DNA from: Mycoplasma sp. Bg1
GTDB taxonomy: Bacteria > Bacillota_I > Bacilli_A > Mycoplasmatales > Hepatoplasmataceae
Assembly (NCBI GenBank): GCA_001641205.1
Contig: LSMX01000003.1
Span: 1 to 64,000, forward strand
Length of the DNA stretch: 64,000 bases
Direction: 5' to 3'
The translations under genes and the position numbers were made by a program. This document shows positions 11,044 through 22,786 of this stretch, in pieces; position 1 is the first letter of the stretch, and each line of letters opens with the position of its first letter. The notes beneath the pieces were generated by a model. It saw nothing but the letters and a program-made list of their open reading frames with translations. It was not told the DNA's origin and did no database searches.

Positions 11044-12026
11044 TGAAGTATTTAATTTCAAAAACCCTTGATCCTAATCTTAATCTTGCAATGGAGGAAT
11101 ACTTAACAAAAGTTCTTGATGAAACAATTCTTTATGTTTTTTGTAATGGAAATAGTGTAATTATTGGAAAAAACCAAAATCCTTTTTCTGAAGTTAATGT
11201 AAATTATTTAAAAAAGAGAAACATTAAAATAATTCGTCGTTCATCTGGTGGCGGAGCTGTTTATCATGATGATGGAAATTTAAATTTTGCTTTTATTTTG
11301 AAAGATAAAGCATCTGAATTATATGATTTTAGAAAATTTTCAGCTCCTATAGTTAATTATTTAAAAAGTTTAGGAGTCGAAGCAGAATTTACTGGAAGAA
11401 ATGATTTAGTAGTAGGCGATAAAAAAATATCTGGAGCAGCTCAGTATGTTAGTGGAAATAATTTACTTCACCATGGAAGTTTAATTTTTGATATTGATTT
11501 AAGTGATATTAATAATATTTTGCAACCAAATTATAATAAATTAGGTTCGAAAGGAATAAAATCCGTTACTAGTCGAGTTGCAAATATTAAAGATTATTTA
11601 AAAAAAGACATTAATATTGAAGAATTTAAATTAGGTTTAATAAATTTTATTGCAGATGAAGAAGAGTTAGTAATTACTTCAAAACAGATGGAAGAAATTA
11701 AAAAAATTGCCAAAGAAAAAGAAAAAGCAATTGAGTTTATTCTTGAAAATAAAAAGCAATATCAATATCAAATTGTGGAATATATTCCCGATTTTGGAAC
11801 TATTGAAATTTATTTTAATACAAATAAAGATAATTTAATTACTGAATTAGAAATATTTGGAGAGTATTTTTTTAGATTAAATATTAATGAAGTTACAAAT
11901 TTATTTATTAATAAAGAATATACAGAAGAAAATATTACAAAAATTGTTAGTGGAATTTTAAATTTTTCAGATTATTTTCATAAATTAAAAAAGGAAAAAT
12001 TAATTGAATTATTAATGTTGAAATAA
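11043..12026 (+). CDS. lplA: Lipoate-protein ligase A
   Basis: The 327-residue protein has the ligase signature RRSSGGGAVYHDDGNLNFAF near residue 62, preceded by VIIGKNQNP, and GAAQY with the catalytic Lys in DKKISGAA near 130. A C-terminal accessory domain (~250-327) is present. It activates free lipoate with ATP and attaches it to Lys43 of the E2 lipoyl domain encoded upstream. The ATG overlaps the last base of the E1 stop, so translation is likely coupled. No lipoate synthesis genes are seen here, so uptake of lipoate is implied. Confidence 0.94.
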   Translation: MKYLISKTLDPNLNLAMEEYLTKVLDETILYVFCNGNSVIIGKNQNPFSEVNVNYLKKRNIKIIRRSSGGGAVYHDDGNLNFAFILKDKASELYDFRKFSAPIVNYLKSLGVEAEFTGRNDLVVGDKKISGAAQYVSGNNLLHHGSLIFDIDLSDINNILQPNYNKLGSKGIKSVTSRVANIKDYLKKDINIEEFKLGLINFIADEEELVITSKQMEEIKKIAKEKEKAIEFILENKKQYQYQIVEYIPDFGTIEIYFNTNKDNLITELEIFGEYFFRLNINEVTNLFINKEYTEENITKIVSGILNFSDYFHKLKKEKLIELLMLK

Positions 12027-12027
12027 G

Positions 12028-12825
12028 ATGAAAGATAATTCAAAAATTTATGAAATTTCAAAAAAACTAAATAATTATACAAGAAAATTATTATATTCAA
12101 GATATATAGTAATTTTTGTTATTTGTTTTATTACATTTGTAACAATTCTCTCTTTTATTCCTTTTTTCTTTATGGAATCTCCAATTGCTGATAAAACTTT
12201 AAATGATTGGCAAGGAGAAAATCGAGCATGAATTATGTATTCGTGATTTGGAATTGCTCTATTTTCTTCAATTGTTGGAATTTTAGGTGATGTCTTTATT
12301 CATCGAAACAATAAACTATGTTTTATCTTTTATTTTATTTTTATTTTTATTTATTTTTTAAATGGAGTTATTTTACATCTTTGATATGAAACATTTCAAC
12401 AATTTTTAGTTTTAGGAATTGTAATTGTAGCTTGTTTAAATTGAGGAAAAGAAAGTGAAGGAACACTTACCCCGATTAGAAAACAAAATCATTTTTATCT
12501 TTTTTTGGTAATTGTAATTGTTTTAATTTTAACCTTTATTTTGGGTATAACAATGAATAAAATTTTAGGTGAATCTGTTTTTGCAGATCCCGCCTCATAT
12601 CTAGATGCCTTTATTTTATTGACTTTTATTGGCGGATGACTATTGATGACAAAAAAATATTTAAGTGCTTATTTATTATATTTTCTTTGTACTATTGCAA
12701 CTTTAGTTCTTTATATTGAATTTAATGCTTGAATTTATGTTGCAACAAATATTATTTATATTGGTTTATATATTATTGGATTTTCTAATTGAATTCAGCT
12801 GTATTATGAACAAAAAATTAATTAA
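12028..12825 (+). CDS. pnuC: PnuC-like nicotinamide riboside transporter
   Basis: The 265-residue protein has about seven hydrophobic segments. The conserved PnuC layout is visible: ILGDVFIHRNNKLCF after the second segment, a FQQFLVLGIVI block followed by a Trp, DAFILLTFIGGWLLMTKKYLSAYLL, and an ending IIGFSNWIQL. Trp codons are almost all UGA. PnuC proteins take up nicotinamide riboside by facilitated diffusion. The two nadE-type genes at 28008 and 29959 supply a downstream NAD synthesis step, though from a different precursor. One base separates it from lplA, so it closes the PDH operon. Family call rests on pattern, not on a diagnostic site. Confidence 0.68.
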
Positions 12826-12906
12826 AAAACAAATTATTAATATGTATTATTCTCTCTTTTTTGGCATTAAGACAACTAAATTGAAAATAGTATAATTATA
12901 TTACTT

Positions 12907-13200
12907 ATGAAATTAGAAAAACAACTAAAATTATTACAAAAAGCTGCAAAATTTGAATTAACAGATGAAGAAGTAAAAACTTTTTTACCAGAATTAAAAA
13001 AATATATTGAAGCATTAGATGAATTAGATAATATGAATCTTGAAGGGTTAAGGCCTTCTTCAAGACCTTTTGAAATTTATTCTTCTAAATTAAGAGAAGA
13101 TATTCCAGAAGATTATCCAGAAGATCTAAAAAAATGATCTCCGAAACATCGAGGAGATTATTTTGTTTTCAATTCATTAAAAGAAGAGGCGGATAAATAA
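12907..13200 (+). CDS. gatC: Aspartyl/glutamyl-tRNA amidotransferase subunit C
   Basis: The 97-residue protein resembles GatC: KAAKFELTDEEVKTFLPELKKYIEALDELDNMNLEGL, the N-terminal helix pair that wraps GatA, then RPSSRPFEIYSSKLREDIPEDY (usual form: LREDxP). It is a non-catalytic subunit that stabilises GatA in the GatCAB complex, which converts Glu-tRNA(Gln) to Gln-tRNA(Gln). A TATAAT box at 12890-12895 lies ten bases before the ATG, so the transcript may be nearly leaderless; no clear ribosome site is present. gatA begins three bases after its stop. Confidence 0.88.
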
Positions 13201-13202
13201 AA

Positions 13203-14555
13203 GTGTGAGATACAAAAGATTGAAAAAATCTTAATTTAAAAGAATATATTGATCATTTATATAAAAAAACCCTAGATGATCATCCAATAATTAAAATAAT
13301 AGATTGAAAAAATTATGAAATTAGTAAAAAAGGAAGATTAGTAGGAATACCTTTTGCTTTAAAAGATAATATGGCTGTTAAAAATGATAAAACAACTGCA
13401 GCCTCGCAATTATTATGAGAATATGTTTCTCCTGAATCATGTACAATTTTTGAAAAACTTCTTGCAGAGGGTGCAATTCCAGTTGTAAAAACAAATTTAG
13501 ATGAATTTGCAATGGGGGGAACTGGAAAAACTTCAAATTATGAACCTGTTCATAATCCTTTTCGAAAAGGAACAATAACCGGAGGCTCATCTTCGGGTTC
13601 AGTTTATATGGTTGCAACAAATAGTTTGCCTTTTTCATTAGGAACTGATACTGGTGATTCAGTAAGAAAACCTGCTGCTTGACTTGGAACAATTGGTTTT
13701 AAACCAACTTGAGGTCTTGTTTCGCGTTATGGAATTTATGATTTTGCTCCTAGTTGAGATACTGTTGGGTGATTTACTAATACAATTGAAGAAACAGCCC
13801 TTCTTTTAGAAATTTTACAAGGTTATGACCCAAAGGATTTTTCTTCTCTTGATGTTGAGCATACTTCTTATTCAAAAAAATTAGAAACAAATAAAAAGTT
13901 TAAAGTTGGCTTTTTACCAAGTTTAGAAGCAAAAATTAAAGATCCATTAATTAAAAAAAATTATCTTGCTATGTTAGAAAAAGCAAAAAATAAAGGTCAT
14001 GAACTTGTTGAGCTTTTTCCTGATGCTACAGCCTTAAAACTTGCAATTCCAGTTTATCGAACAATTTCTTCTATTGAAGCTGCTTCCTCTACTGCATCTT
14101 TTACTGGTTTTTTATATGGTTCTTTTTTAGGAAAAGATGGAACTTTTGATCAAAAGGTTATTAGTGCAAGAACTGCAGGATTTAATTATGAAGTAAAAAG
14201 AAGATTGCTTCTTGGTCAAGAAGCAATTGCAAATGAAGGAAAAATGTATCATAAAGCAATGAAAGGAAGAACATTAATTATTCAAGAATTAAAAAAGATT
14301 TTTGATCAAGTTGATGTTCTTGTTCACCCTGCAACAGAAATTCTTTCTCCTACACTTAAGCAATATATAAATGAAGATTTTGGTTCTATTATTCATGATT
14401 TTTATGTTTTATTTAATGCAAATGGTTCACCTTCAATTAATCTTCCTTCAAATAGAAATCATTACTATTCTACGGGGATTGGAATTGCAGCAAAACCTTT
14501 TGATGATTTAAAACTATTACAATTTGCAAAAATTTTGGAGATAAAAGATGAATAA
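13203..14555 (+). CDS. gatA: Aspartyl/glutamyl-tRNA amidotransferase subunit A
   Basis: The 450-residue amidase has the Ser-cisSer-Lys triad context: GIPFALKDNMAV (Lys near residue 53), GGSSSGS (~127) and DTGDSVRKPA (~149, usually DTGGSIRQPA; the Gly-to-Asp change beside the nucleophile is unusual). It hydrolyses glutamine and channels ammonia to GatB. The start is taken as GTG at 13203 because no ATG exists upstream of the conserved core in this frame and a GAGG stretch precedes it. Six or more UGA Trp codons break the frame if read with the standard code. It overlaps gatB by eight bases. Confidence 0.93.
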
Positions 14556-15984
14556 AAATTATATTCCAACTTTTGGTGTAGAAATTCATGCAGAATTACT
14601 TACAAAATCAAAAGCTTTCTCTCCTGCAAGAGTTACAATTAATGACATCCCAAATAAAAATATTAATCCAATTGATTTGGCTCATCCAGGAATGAAGCCC
14701 TTGCCAAATAAAATGATGGTAAATTTTACTTATCGACTTGCAAAAGCTTTACAAATGACAATTGCTGATGTGATTTTATTTGATCGTAAAAATTATTTCT
14801 ATCCTGATTTACCAAAAGGATATCAAATTACTCAATTTTATTTTCCAATTGGAAGAGATGGAATTTTTACTATCACAAAAGAAAATGGTTCAACAAAAGA
14901 TATTAAAATAACAGAAATTCATATGGAAGAAGATACTGCTAAACAAATAAAAAAAGGTGGAAGAACCTTCTTAGATTTTAATCGTGCAGGAATTCCTCTT
15001 ATAGAAATAGTTTCTGGACATAAAGAATTTGTTTCAATTGAGGAAGTGCTTTTATATGTAAAACAATTAAGATATCAATTATTACAATTAGAAATTAATG
15101 ATGGAAAATTATTTGAAGGTTCTTTTCGAATTGATGTTAATCTTTCTATTCGAAAAAAAGACCAAAAAGAATATGGAACTCGTGTTGAGATAAAAAATTT
15201 AAATTCTTTTTCTAATATTAGAAAAGCCCTTAATTGAGAAATTGAACATCAAATAAATTTACTTGAAAATAATAAAAAAGTTAGAATGGTAACTAAAAGA
15301 TATGATGAAAATAAAGACAAAAATATTTCAATGCGTTTTAAACAAAGTACACTAGAATATAATTATTTTCCAGAACAAAATATTAATCCAATTAAATTAG
15401 ATCAAAAGACACTAAAAGAATTTAATGCTTATAAAATTATGAAAATTGCTGATTTTTATGATGAATATAATCAAAATATAGAAATGAAAGTTCTTGACTT
15501 ACTTTTAGAATCAAAAGATATAACTAATTTTTTTATTAATCTCATTCAAAAGAAAGAGAAAAATCAGGTTATAAACTTTATTACTTCAACATTATTTGGA
15601 GTAATAAATGAAATAAATGAAGAGACTTTTAATATAAATGAAGATGATTTAGAAAAAATTTTAGAATTATTAGTTGATAACAAAATTACAAAATCAGAAG
15701 CAAATGATTTGATAAATGATTCTCTTTTAAATATAAATATTGATAATGAAATAATTGCCCATTTTAAAAAAGAAATGGTTGATAGTGCTCACATTTTAAA
15801 ATTAGTTAAAATAATTTTTGAAAAAAATGAGAATTTAACTGTTGAATTAATTTCAAGACCAGAAAGAGTTAATAAATTTATAATGGGGCAACTAATGAAA
15901 CAATCGAAAGGAAAAATAAATCCTAAAAAAGCTAATGAATTAATTGTACAATTTATTAAAGATAAACAAAATGAACAAAATTAA
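14548..15984 (+). CDS. gatB: Aspartyl/glutamyl-tRNA amidotransferase subunit B
   Basis: The 478-residue protein starts with PTFGVEIHAELLTKSKAFS, then has NPIDLAHPGMKPLPNK, the zinc/ATP region with DRKNYFYPDLPKGYQITQ, and DFNRAGIPLIEIV, all hallmarks of GatB. The C-terminal YqeY-like tRNA-binding tail (~390-478) includes RPERVNKFIMGQLMKQSKGKINP. It phosphorylates the mischarged Glu on tRNA and amidates it with ammonia from GatA. It overlaps gatA by eight bases at its start, and its end overlaps the longest mnmA frame by 14 bases. Confidence 0.96.
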
Positions 15985-17293
15985 ATGATATTTAACTGGA
16001 TTATTACTTGCAATTGCTTTTGTTATGCTCTTTATTTGAGAATGAGGATATATTATTACAATTATTGCATTATTAATTTTACTAGTTTTAGTTTTTAATT
16101 CTAAAGGAGGATCAATTTTAATTGACATGAAAACATTATTTTCTACAATTATTACCACAAGAAGAAAAGAAGAATTTGTAAAAAATACTTTTATTCCAGA
16201 ACCCGGAGCAAAAATTGCTCTAGGGTTATCGGGCGGAGTTGATTCTGCTGTTTCTGCTTTTCTTTTGAAGGAACAAGGTTATCATGTTGAGGCATTTTTT
16301 ATGCGAAATTGAGATTCATCTATTAATCTTGAATTTAATAATATTCTAGGAAAAGATGAGCCTTGTAAACAAGAGGCAGATTATGAAGATGCTAAACTAG
16401 TTGCAGCTCAATTGGGAATTAAATTGCATCGAGTTGATTTTATAAAAGAATATTGAGATTTAGTTTTTACTAAATTTTTGAAAGAAATAGAATTGGGTCT
16501 CACTCCAAATCCAGATATATTTTGTAATAAATTTATTAAATTTGATAAATTTATTAATTATGTTTTGAAGGAAAAAAACTTTGATTATGTAGCAATGGGC
16601 CATTATGCACGGATAGTTGAACAAAATAATCATAAATATCTTGGAGAAGCAGTTGATTTTTTAAAAGATCAAACTTATTTTCTTGCTCAAATCAAAAAAG
16701 AAACTTTAAATAAAATCTATTTTCCTCTTGGTGAGCTTACTAAAGTTGAAGTAAGAGAGATTGCATTACAATTAAAATTAGCTGTTGCTTTTAAAAAGGA
16801 TTCTACTGGAATATGTTTTATTGGAGAAAGAAATTTTCCAAAATTTCTTCAAAATTATTTAGAAAAAAATCCAGGAAAAATAATTGATGAGGAAACAAAA
16901 GAAATAATTGGTGAACATGATGGGGTTTTATTTTATACTATCGGTCAAAGAAGAGGGCTTAATTTAGGTGGTTTTGAAAAACCATATTTTGTTTCAAAAA
17001 AAGATATTAAGAAAAATATTCTCTATGTTTCAGCAGGAGAAAAAAATGAATTTCTTTTTTCAGATAATATTATTGCAGAAAATTTTAATTTACTTGTTCC
17101 GAAAGATTGGATTGAAGGAGCATTAGAAATTAAAGTAAGACATTCAGAAGTTAAATATAAAGCAAAAGTAATCTCATTTGATGGAAAAAAATTGAAAATA
17201 AAAACTAACTTAAAAATTAGAGCTGCTACTCCAGGACAAGAAGTTGTTCTTTATAAAAAAAGTATTTGTTTAGGTGGCGGTCAAATTGTTTAA
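15971..17293 (+). CDS. mnmA: tRNA-specific 2-thiouridylase MnmA with an N-terminal membrane hairpin
   Basis: The conserved enzyme is clear: PP-loop GLSGGVDSAVSAF, MRNWDS, LTPNPDIFCNK, MGHYARI, and the catalytic segment STGICFIGERNF. MnmA thiolates U34 of Lys, Glu and Gln tRNAs. The frame is open without a stop back to ATG 15971 inside gatB, adding about 75 residues with two hydrophobic segments (~7-23 and ~27-42) and a charged stretch before the PP-loop. An internal ATG at 16127 would give 388 residues, close to the usual ~370; an AAAGGAGG lies 16 bases before it, too far for a good site. The longer form (440 residues) would be membrane-anchored. Enzyme identity is firm; start is uncertain. 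Confidence 0.85.
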
Positions 17294-18212
17294 ATATTTA
17301 TCAAAAGTAGAATATAAATTATTTGGATTAATTATTTTTTATGCTATTTCAACTTCATTATTTGTTGTATCACCATTTATGCAAGTGGACCGCACTGGTT
17401 TTAAAACACAAGATGGATTTAATGAAATTGCTTTATTTTTATCTTTATTTTTATTAATAAATTTGGTAATTACTTTTATTATTTTTTTTACTGAAAAAGA
17501 TAGTTCTAAAAAAATAATAATAATTGGAATAATTGTTTTTTTATTTGCTATTATATTTGCTCTATGTCAATGAGGATTTATTATCTTAGCAAATCCAGGT
17601 CCAAAAGATAGTGGAACAAATGTAAAATTATTTAATAATTTCATTTTTCCATTATTTCTAAATATAATTTTAATAACCTTTTTCAATGAATTTTTAAAAT
17701 GAATTATTATAGCAACTAATCGCAATAAGCCAGCAAAATGTTTTATAGTTTCTAATTCTTTATTATTTCTTTCTAAAAATAAATATTTAATAATAAATAA
17801 TACTGTTTTACTTACTTTTAATAAATGGCATCAAATAGATATTATTATTTTTGAACAATTTGAAGATGAAATTTTAGATTTCGGTGGCGAAGAAAAAACA
17901 ATTTCTAAAAAAGTTTTAGATAAAAATACAAAAGATTTATTAGATGATTTTATAGATGAAAAGATTAAAATTATTACAAAACCAACTAAAAATGCTCAAG
18001 ATTTACTTGATTACATTAAAAATATTAGTAAAAAGGTAGAAAGTCCTGTGCTTTGTATTTTAACTAATAGTGGAATTTATTTACCTACTTTGAAGGGAAA
18101 GATTCCAAATTATATTAAATATGTAAAAAAAACATATATTGATAAAAAAATAAAAGATAATTTAATGAAAGGAACTGAATTAAGTTTTCTAGAAATAACG
18201 GAGAAAATATAA
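17274..18212 (+). CDS. Uncharacterised membrane protein
   Basis: The 312-residue product is not recognised. It has four hydrophobic segments in the first ~150 residues (roughly 15-35, 45-68, 80-100, 115-150), then a hydrophilic, probably cytosolic domain (~160-312) rich in Lys and Asp with some alternating beta-like pattern. The start is taken as GTG 17274, overlapping the mnmA end by 20 bases; TTG 17286 is an alternative. The stop TAA shares its last base with the next ATG, so it is co-translated with the HAD hydrolase. No signal peptide is evident beyond the first membrane segment. Confidence 0.7.
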
Positions 18213-19057
18213 TGAAACCACAAGCTATTTTTATAGATATTGATAATACTTTAATTCCACATGGAGCCAAGGATTTTAAAGTTTCTTTGGAAAATATACT
18301 TGCAATTAAAAATGCTCAAAAAAAAGGAATTTATGTAGTAATTGCAACTGGAAGATCATATTTTGAGGCAATTAATGTCCAAAAACAGATTCGTTTTAAT
18401 AAATATGGTGATTATTTAATTTCAAATAATGCTGCATCAATCGATAAAGTAGGGGATGAACCTAAAAATTTATGAGAAAGTGAAATTGAACTTTCTTTAG
18501 TAAAAGAAATAATTAATTATGCTAAAAAAAATAAGTTTTTAATTAGAATGTCACAAGAAGATAAATTCTATGGACAGATAAATTCTAAAATTATTAAACA
18601 TATATTTAAAAAATATGGTCATGAAATTGTTGATTATAAAAATTTAGATCCTTCTATTAAAGGAACAAGAAGAAAAATTGGATTTCTTCCACAAATTCTT
18701 TCTTTAAAAAAAATAAAAAAAACAGTTGCTGAACTTAATATTAAATTTCCTAATTTAGAAATAGGCCTTGTTGGACCAGGAAGATTTATTGAAGTTAATG
18801 CAAAGGGAGTCTCTAAAGCTAAAGGTTTAGCAATTCTAGCAAAAGAATTAAAATTAGATTTAAATAAATGTGCTGCAATTGGTGATAGTAATAATGATAT
18901 TGAAATGTTTAAGGTTGTAGGAATTTCGATTGCAATGGAAAATGCTAATCAGAATGTTAAAAAATATGCAAAATTTGAAACTGCTCATACTAAAAAATCT
19001 GGAGTTGCAAAAGCAATAAATTCTATCTATGAAATTAAAGAAAAAGATGAGTATTAA
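18212..19057 (+). CDS. Cof-type HAD family hydrolase
   Basis: The 281-residue protein has HAD motif I at residues 9-13 (DIDNTLI; nucleophile Asp9, acid Asp11), motif II ATGRS near 47, Lys of motif III in SKAKGLAIL, and motif IV GDSNNDIEMF, followed by AMENANQNVKKYA. A type-IIB cap lies between motifs II and III, as in Cof/YcsE phosphatases acting on sugar phosphates or flavin mononucleotide. The substrate is unknown. It ends tail-to-tail with tmcAL; both stop codons lie in the same 46-base hairpin. Confidence 0.88.
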
Positions 19058-19078
19058 AACTCATCTTTTTCTTTAATT
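19033..19078. terminator. Bidirectional terminator hairpin containing both stop codons
   Basis: A perfect 20-base inverted repeat (19033-19052 paired with 19059-19078) has a six-base loop ATTAAA. The arms contain AAAAAGATGAGT and its complement, giving A/T runs on both sides so the hairpin can terminate transcription in both directions. The TAA of the HAD gene (19055-19057) and the TAA of tmcAL on the other strand (19056-19054) both fall in the loop, so the convergent genes end in the shared structure. Confidence 0.85.
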
Positions 19079-20091
19079 ATTAAACTAGATAATTCTTTTG
19101 CTTTTATTCCTTGATGTTTTATTTCAATAAAATTTGCTAAATTAATTTCATTTTGATATTTTTTAGAAATTTTTGTATTAAATTTAATTTGATCATTTTT
19201 TCATTCTTTTAAAATTTGATGTCCTTTTGGAGTAACACCAAGAATTCTTGGGACAATATATGTAGTTTTATCAATTTCTAGTATTCATCTTAAAATTTGT
19301 CGTCTTATTGTTGCTTGAGTTAATGAATTATTTGCTGCTTTATTAATTAAAGTATTAAATTTATCAATTTTATTATTTGTTATTATATTTTGTAAATATT
19401 TTATTGTAGGATTAGTAGTTTTTGTGGAAACAAGTTTTCCAATTATTAAATCACTATAATCATCCATAATAATTGGATAATCAATTTTTGTTAAATTATC
19501 TTGACTATTTTTTCCTTGAATAATTGCTTCTCGTATTTTTGAAGCAGTTTGGTATTGTTCATTATTTCTTTTTATTAAAAAATAATTAATTTTATAATTA
19601 GATAATTTCATCTCTTTAAGATAACAAAGTCCAAGAATATCATTTGCTTGTAATTTTTTGCCAATAATTTGTTCAATACTTTTTGGATAAGAATTCGTTT
19701 TTTTTACTATTTTTTTTAATTCAATTAAATTAGCAATTATTTTATTTGCAGCCTCTTCTAAAAATTGATTATTATTGCTCTCACTTCCAAAACAAATAGT
19801 TGGAATTTTAAAATAATTTATGATTTGAAGGGCTCCATTTGCAAATTCATTTGCTCCGTTTGCACTATAATAAGCTGGAAGTTCAATAACAACATCAATT
19901 CCTTGATCAAGAGCAGTTTTTGTTCTTGCAAATTTATCAATAATAGCAAATTCTCCTCGTTGAACAATATTTCCACTCATAATTGCAATTAAAGCAGCAT
20001 TGGGATATTTTTTTTTAATTTCATCAATTTGATGCTTGTGTCCCTTATGAAAAGGGTTATATTCAGCAATTATTGCTATTTTTTCCATCAT
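19054..20091 (-). CDS. tmcAL: tRNA(Met) cytidine acetate ligase TmcAL (YlbM)
   Basis: The 345-residue protein starts AIIAEYNPFHKGHKHQI, with the nucleotidyltransferase HxGH motif (HKGH), followed by ALIAIMSGNIVQRGE and VIELPAYYSANGANEFANGAL, the standard YlbM/TmcAL pattern. TmcAL uses ATP and acetate to form N4-acetylcytidine at C34 of elongator tRNA(Met). Bacillus homologues are nearer 400 residues, so this one is short at the C-terminus. Two adjacent ATGs (20091, 20088) make the exact start ambiguous. It runs opposite to all neighbours and is divergent from alaS with 31 bases between. Confidence 0.9.
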
Positions 20092-20122
20092 TAGTTCTCT
20101 AATTAATTATAATTAATATATT
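20092..20122. promoter_or_regulatory. Divergent promoter region tmcAL / alaS
   Basis: Only 31 bases separate the two start codons. They contain the near-palindromic TAATTAATTATAATTAATATATTA, with TATAAT-like boxes on both strands, so both transcripts probably begin within or very close to the coding starts. No T-box leader for alaS can fit here. Confidence 0.45.
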
Positions 20123-22786
20123 ATGAAAAAATTAACTTCCTTACAAATAAGAAAAATATGATTAGATTATTTTGTAAATAAAAATCATTATGTAATTCCT
20201 TCTAGTTCGCTTATTCCATATAATGATGATTCGCTACTTTGAATAAATTCTGGAATTGCAACCTTAAAAAAATATTTTGAACAAATTGAAGAACCACCTG
20301 CAAAAAGACTTGTAAATATTCAAAAAGCAATTAGAACAGGAGACATTGATAATGTTGGGATTACTACAAGACATCATACTTTTTTTGAAATGCTTGGAAA
20401 TTTTTCAATTGGAGATTATTTTAAAAAGGAAGCAATTGCTTTTGCTTGAGACATTTTAACAAATAAGAAATACTTTGCAATTCCAAAAGAACTACTTTAT
20501 ATAACTGTTTTTGTTGAAGATAATGAATCTTATACTTATTGAAAAGAAATAGGTTTACCAAAAGAACGCATTTTTAAAATGAACAGAAAAAGTAATTTTT
20601 GAGATATGGGGAAAGGTCCTTCGGGTCCAAGTACAGAAATTTTCTTTGATAAAGGAGAAAAATACGATTCTAGAAAAGCTAGTGAATGTTTAGCAAAAGA
20701 TTTAGAAAATGACCGTTATGTTGAAATATGAAATATTGTTTTTTCTCAATTTAATAATGATGGAAATGGTAATTATACTGAACTTCCACAAAAAAACATT
20801 GATACGGGAGCAGGAATTGAAAGAATAGCTGCTTGTTTGCAAGACAAACCAACTAATTTTGAAACTGATTTATTTGCTGATATTATCAAAAAAATTGAAA
20901 GTTTATCAACTTTTAAATATGAATGAGATTATATTCCTGCTCAATTAAAAGAAAATAATTTAGAACAGTTTAATATTAATGCAAGTTTTAAAAAAATTGC
21001 TGATTTTTCTAGAACCTTAACAATGGCTCTTGCAGATGGAGCTTTGCCAGGTCCAAATGGAAGAGGTTATGTTTTAAGAAAATTACTTAGACAAGCAGTT
21101 CTTAATGCTCATAAATTAAACATTCAAGAAAACTTTCTTTTTATTTTACCTCCTATTATTGCTAAATTATTTGTAGAAATTTATCCAAATATTACAAATA
21201 ATTTAGATAAAATTGTTGAAATTATCAAACATGAAGAAGAAGTTTTTAAAATAACTTTAAAAGATTCAATAAAACAATTTAATAATTTTATCGAAGAAAC
21301 AGGAACCCTAACAGAAAAACAAGCATTTACTTTATTTGAAACCTATGGTTTACCATTAGAAATGGTTTATGTACTTGCAGAAATGAAACAAATTAAATTA
21401 AATAAAACTAAAATTGATAAGTTATTTTTAGAATTTAAAAAGACAACAAAAATTAATTCTAAAAAAACTATTGCAATGAATGAACAAAATGAATTATTCA
21501 GTGATATTAAACCAACAATTTTTATTGGTTATCAAAAACTTAAAATAAAAGCAAAAATTATTGCAAAAGAAGGTTTTTATTATGCTTTTGATAAAACACC
21601 TTTTTATGCAACTTCAGGTGGTCAAGAGTTTGATCATGGGAAAATTGAAAAAAGTAATATTCTTTCTGTAGTTAAAAATGGAAATGGAGTTTTTATTCAT
21701 GAACTTGATAGTGATGAACTTAATCTTGGTGATAAACCACAATTAATTGTAGAAGAAGAATATCGAAATGATTCTGCGATAAATCATTCTGCTACTCATT
21801 TGTTTTTTGCAGCACTAGAAAAAATTTTAGATCAAGATCTTCCACAAGCGGGTTCAAAAGTTACAAATAAATTTTGGAGATTTGATTTTTTATATCAAGG
21901 AGTTATAACTTTAAAACAACTTGAAGAAGCTGAAATTCTTGCAAATAAATGGGTTAATGATGGAACAGATTCAGTTATTAAAGAAATGCCCATTGTAGAA
22001 GCTAAAAAACTCGGAGCAAAATTTCTTGCAGAAAATAAATATAAAGATATTGTAAGAGTTGTTAAACTAAATGATGAGGTAATTGATCTTTGCGGAGGAA
22101 CGCATGTTCAAAATACAAAAGATATTGAAATTATAAAATCAACTTTGTTTGAGAAAAAAGGTACTGGTACTTTTAGAATTGAAGGAACAGCTGGAAAAGA
22201 AAATGTCTTAGCTAAAGTAGATGAAATGAATCATGCTTTTGCTAAAAAGGCTTCTGAAAAATTAATTGCAAGAATAATTGAATTAAACAAAAAAGATGAA
22301 AAATTTAATATTTTAGATTTTACAAATGTTAATCAAATAATTGATAAAATTAATAATTTAGATTATAAGGATTTAAGTTGGAAGAAAAATTTTAATTTAT
22401 TATTAGAAAAAGAAAGTCATGAACTTGATAGAGTTTTTCAAGTTATGAATAATCATGTTACAAAATTAGTTGAAACTAAATTAATCGAAAATAAAAATAC
22501 TAGTATATTAACATTAACTAATTTTAAAGCACTTGATGTTGCAAAAATAACATTGAGATCAATTTCTAATTTTTCAAATAAAATTTTAATTATTAAAACA
22601 ATTGATGAAACAAAAATAAGCATTGCTTTTGTTCTTTCTGCTGATTTAGTTAATTCATCAATTGCTAAAAAAATTAATAAAATTGCTAATAATATTGGAT
22701 TAAAAGGTAATGGTAAAAAACAATTATTTATTTTTGGTGGGAAAAATACTTTAAATAAAAAATTAGATCAGGAACTAAAAAAATGA
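20123..22786 (+). CDS. alaS: Alanyl-tRNA synthetase
   Basis: The 887-residue protein is full length. The class II catalytic domain has SSSLIPYNDDSLLWINSGIATLKKYF, RTGDIDNVG and FFEMLGNFSIGDYFKKEAI; GRGYVLRKLLRQA is motif 3. The editing domain has the zinc ligands in HSATH (~555) and CGGTH (~656), and a shortened C-terminal domain follows. It charges tRNA(Ala). Much of the first 300 codons is interrupted by UGA Trp codons, so it appears truncated under the standard code. ruvX overlaps its end by four bases. Confidence 0.97.
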
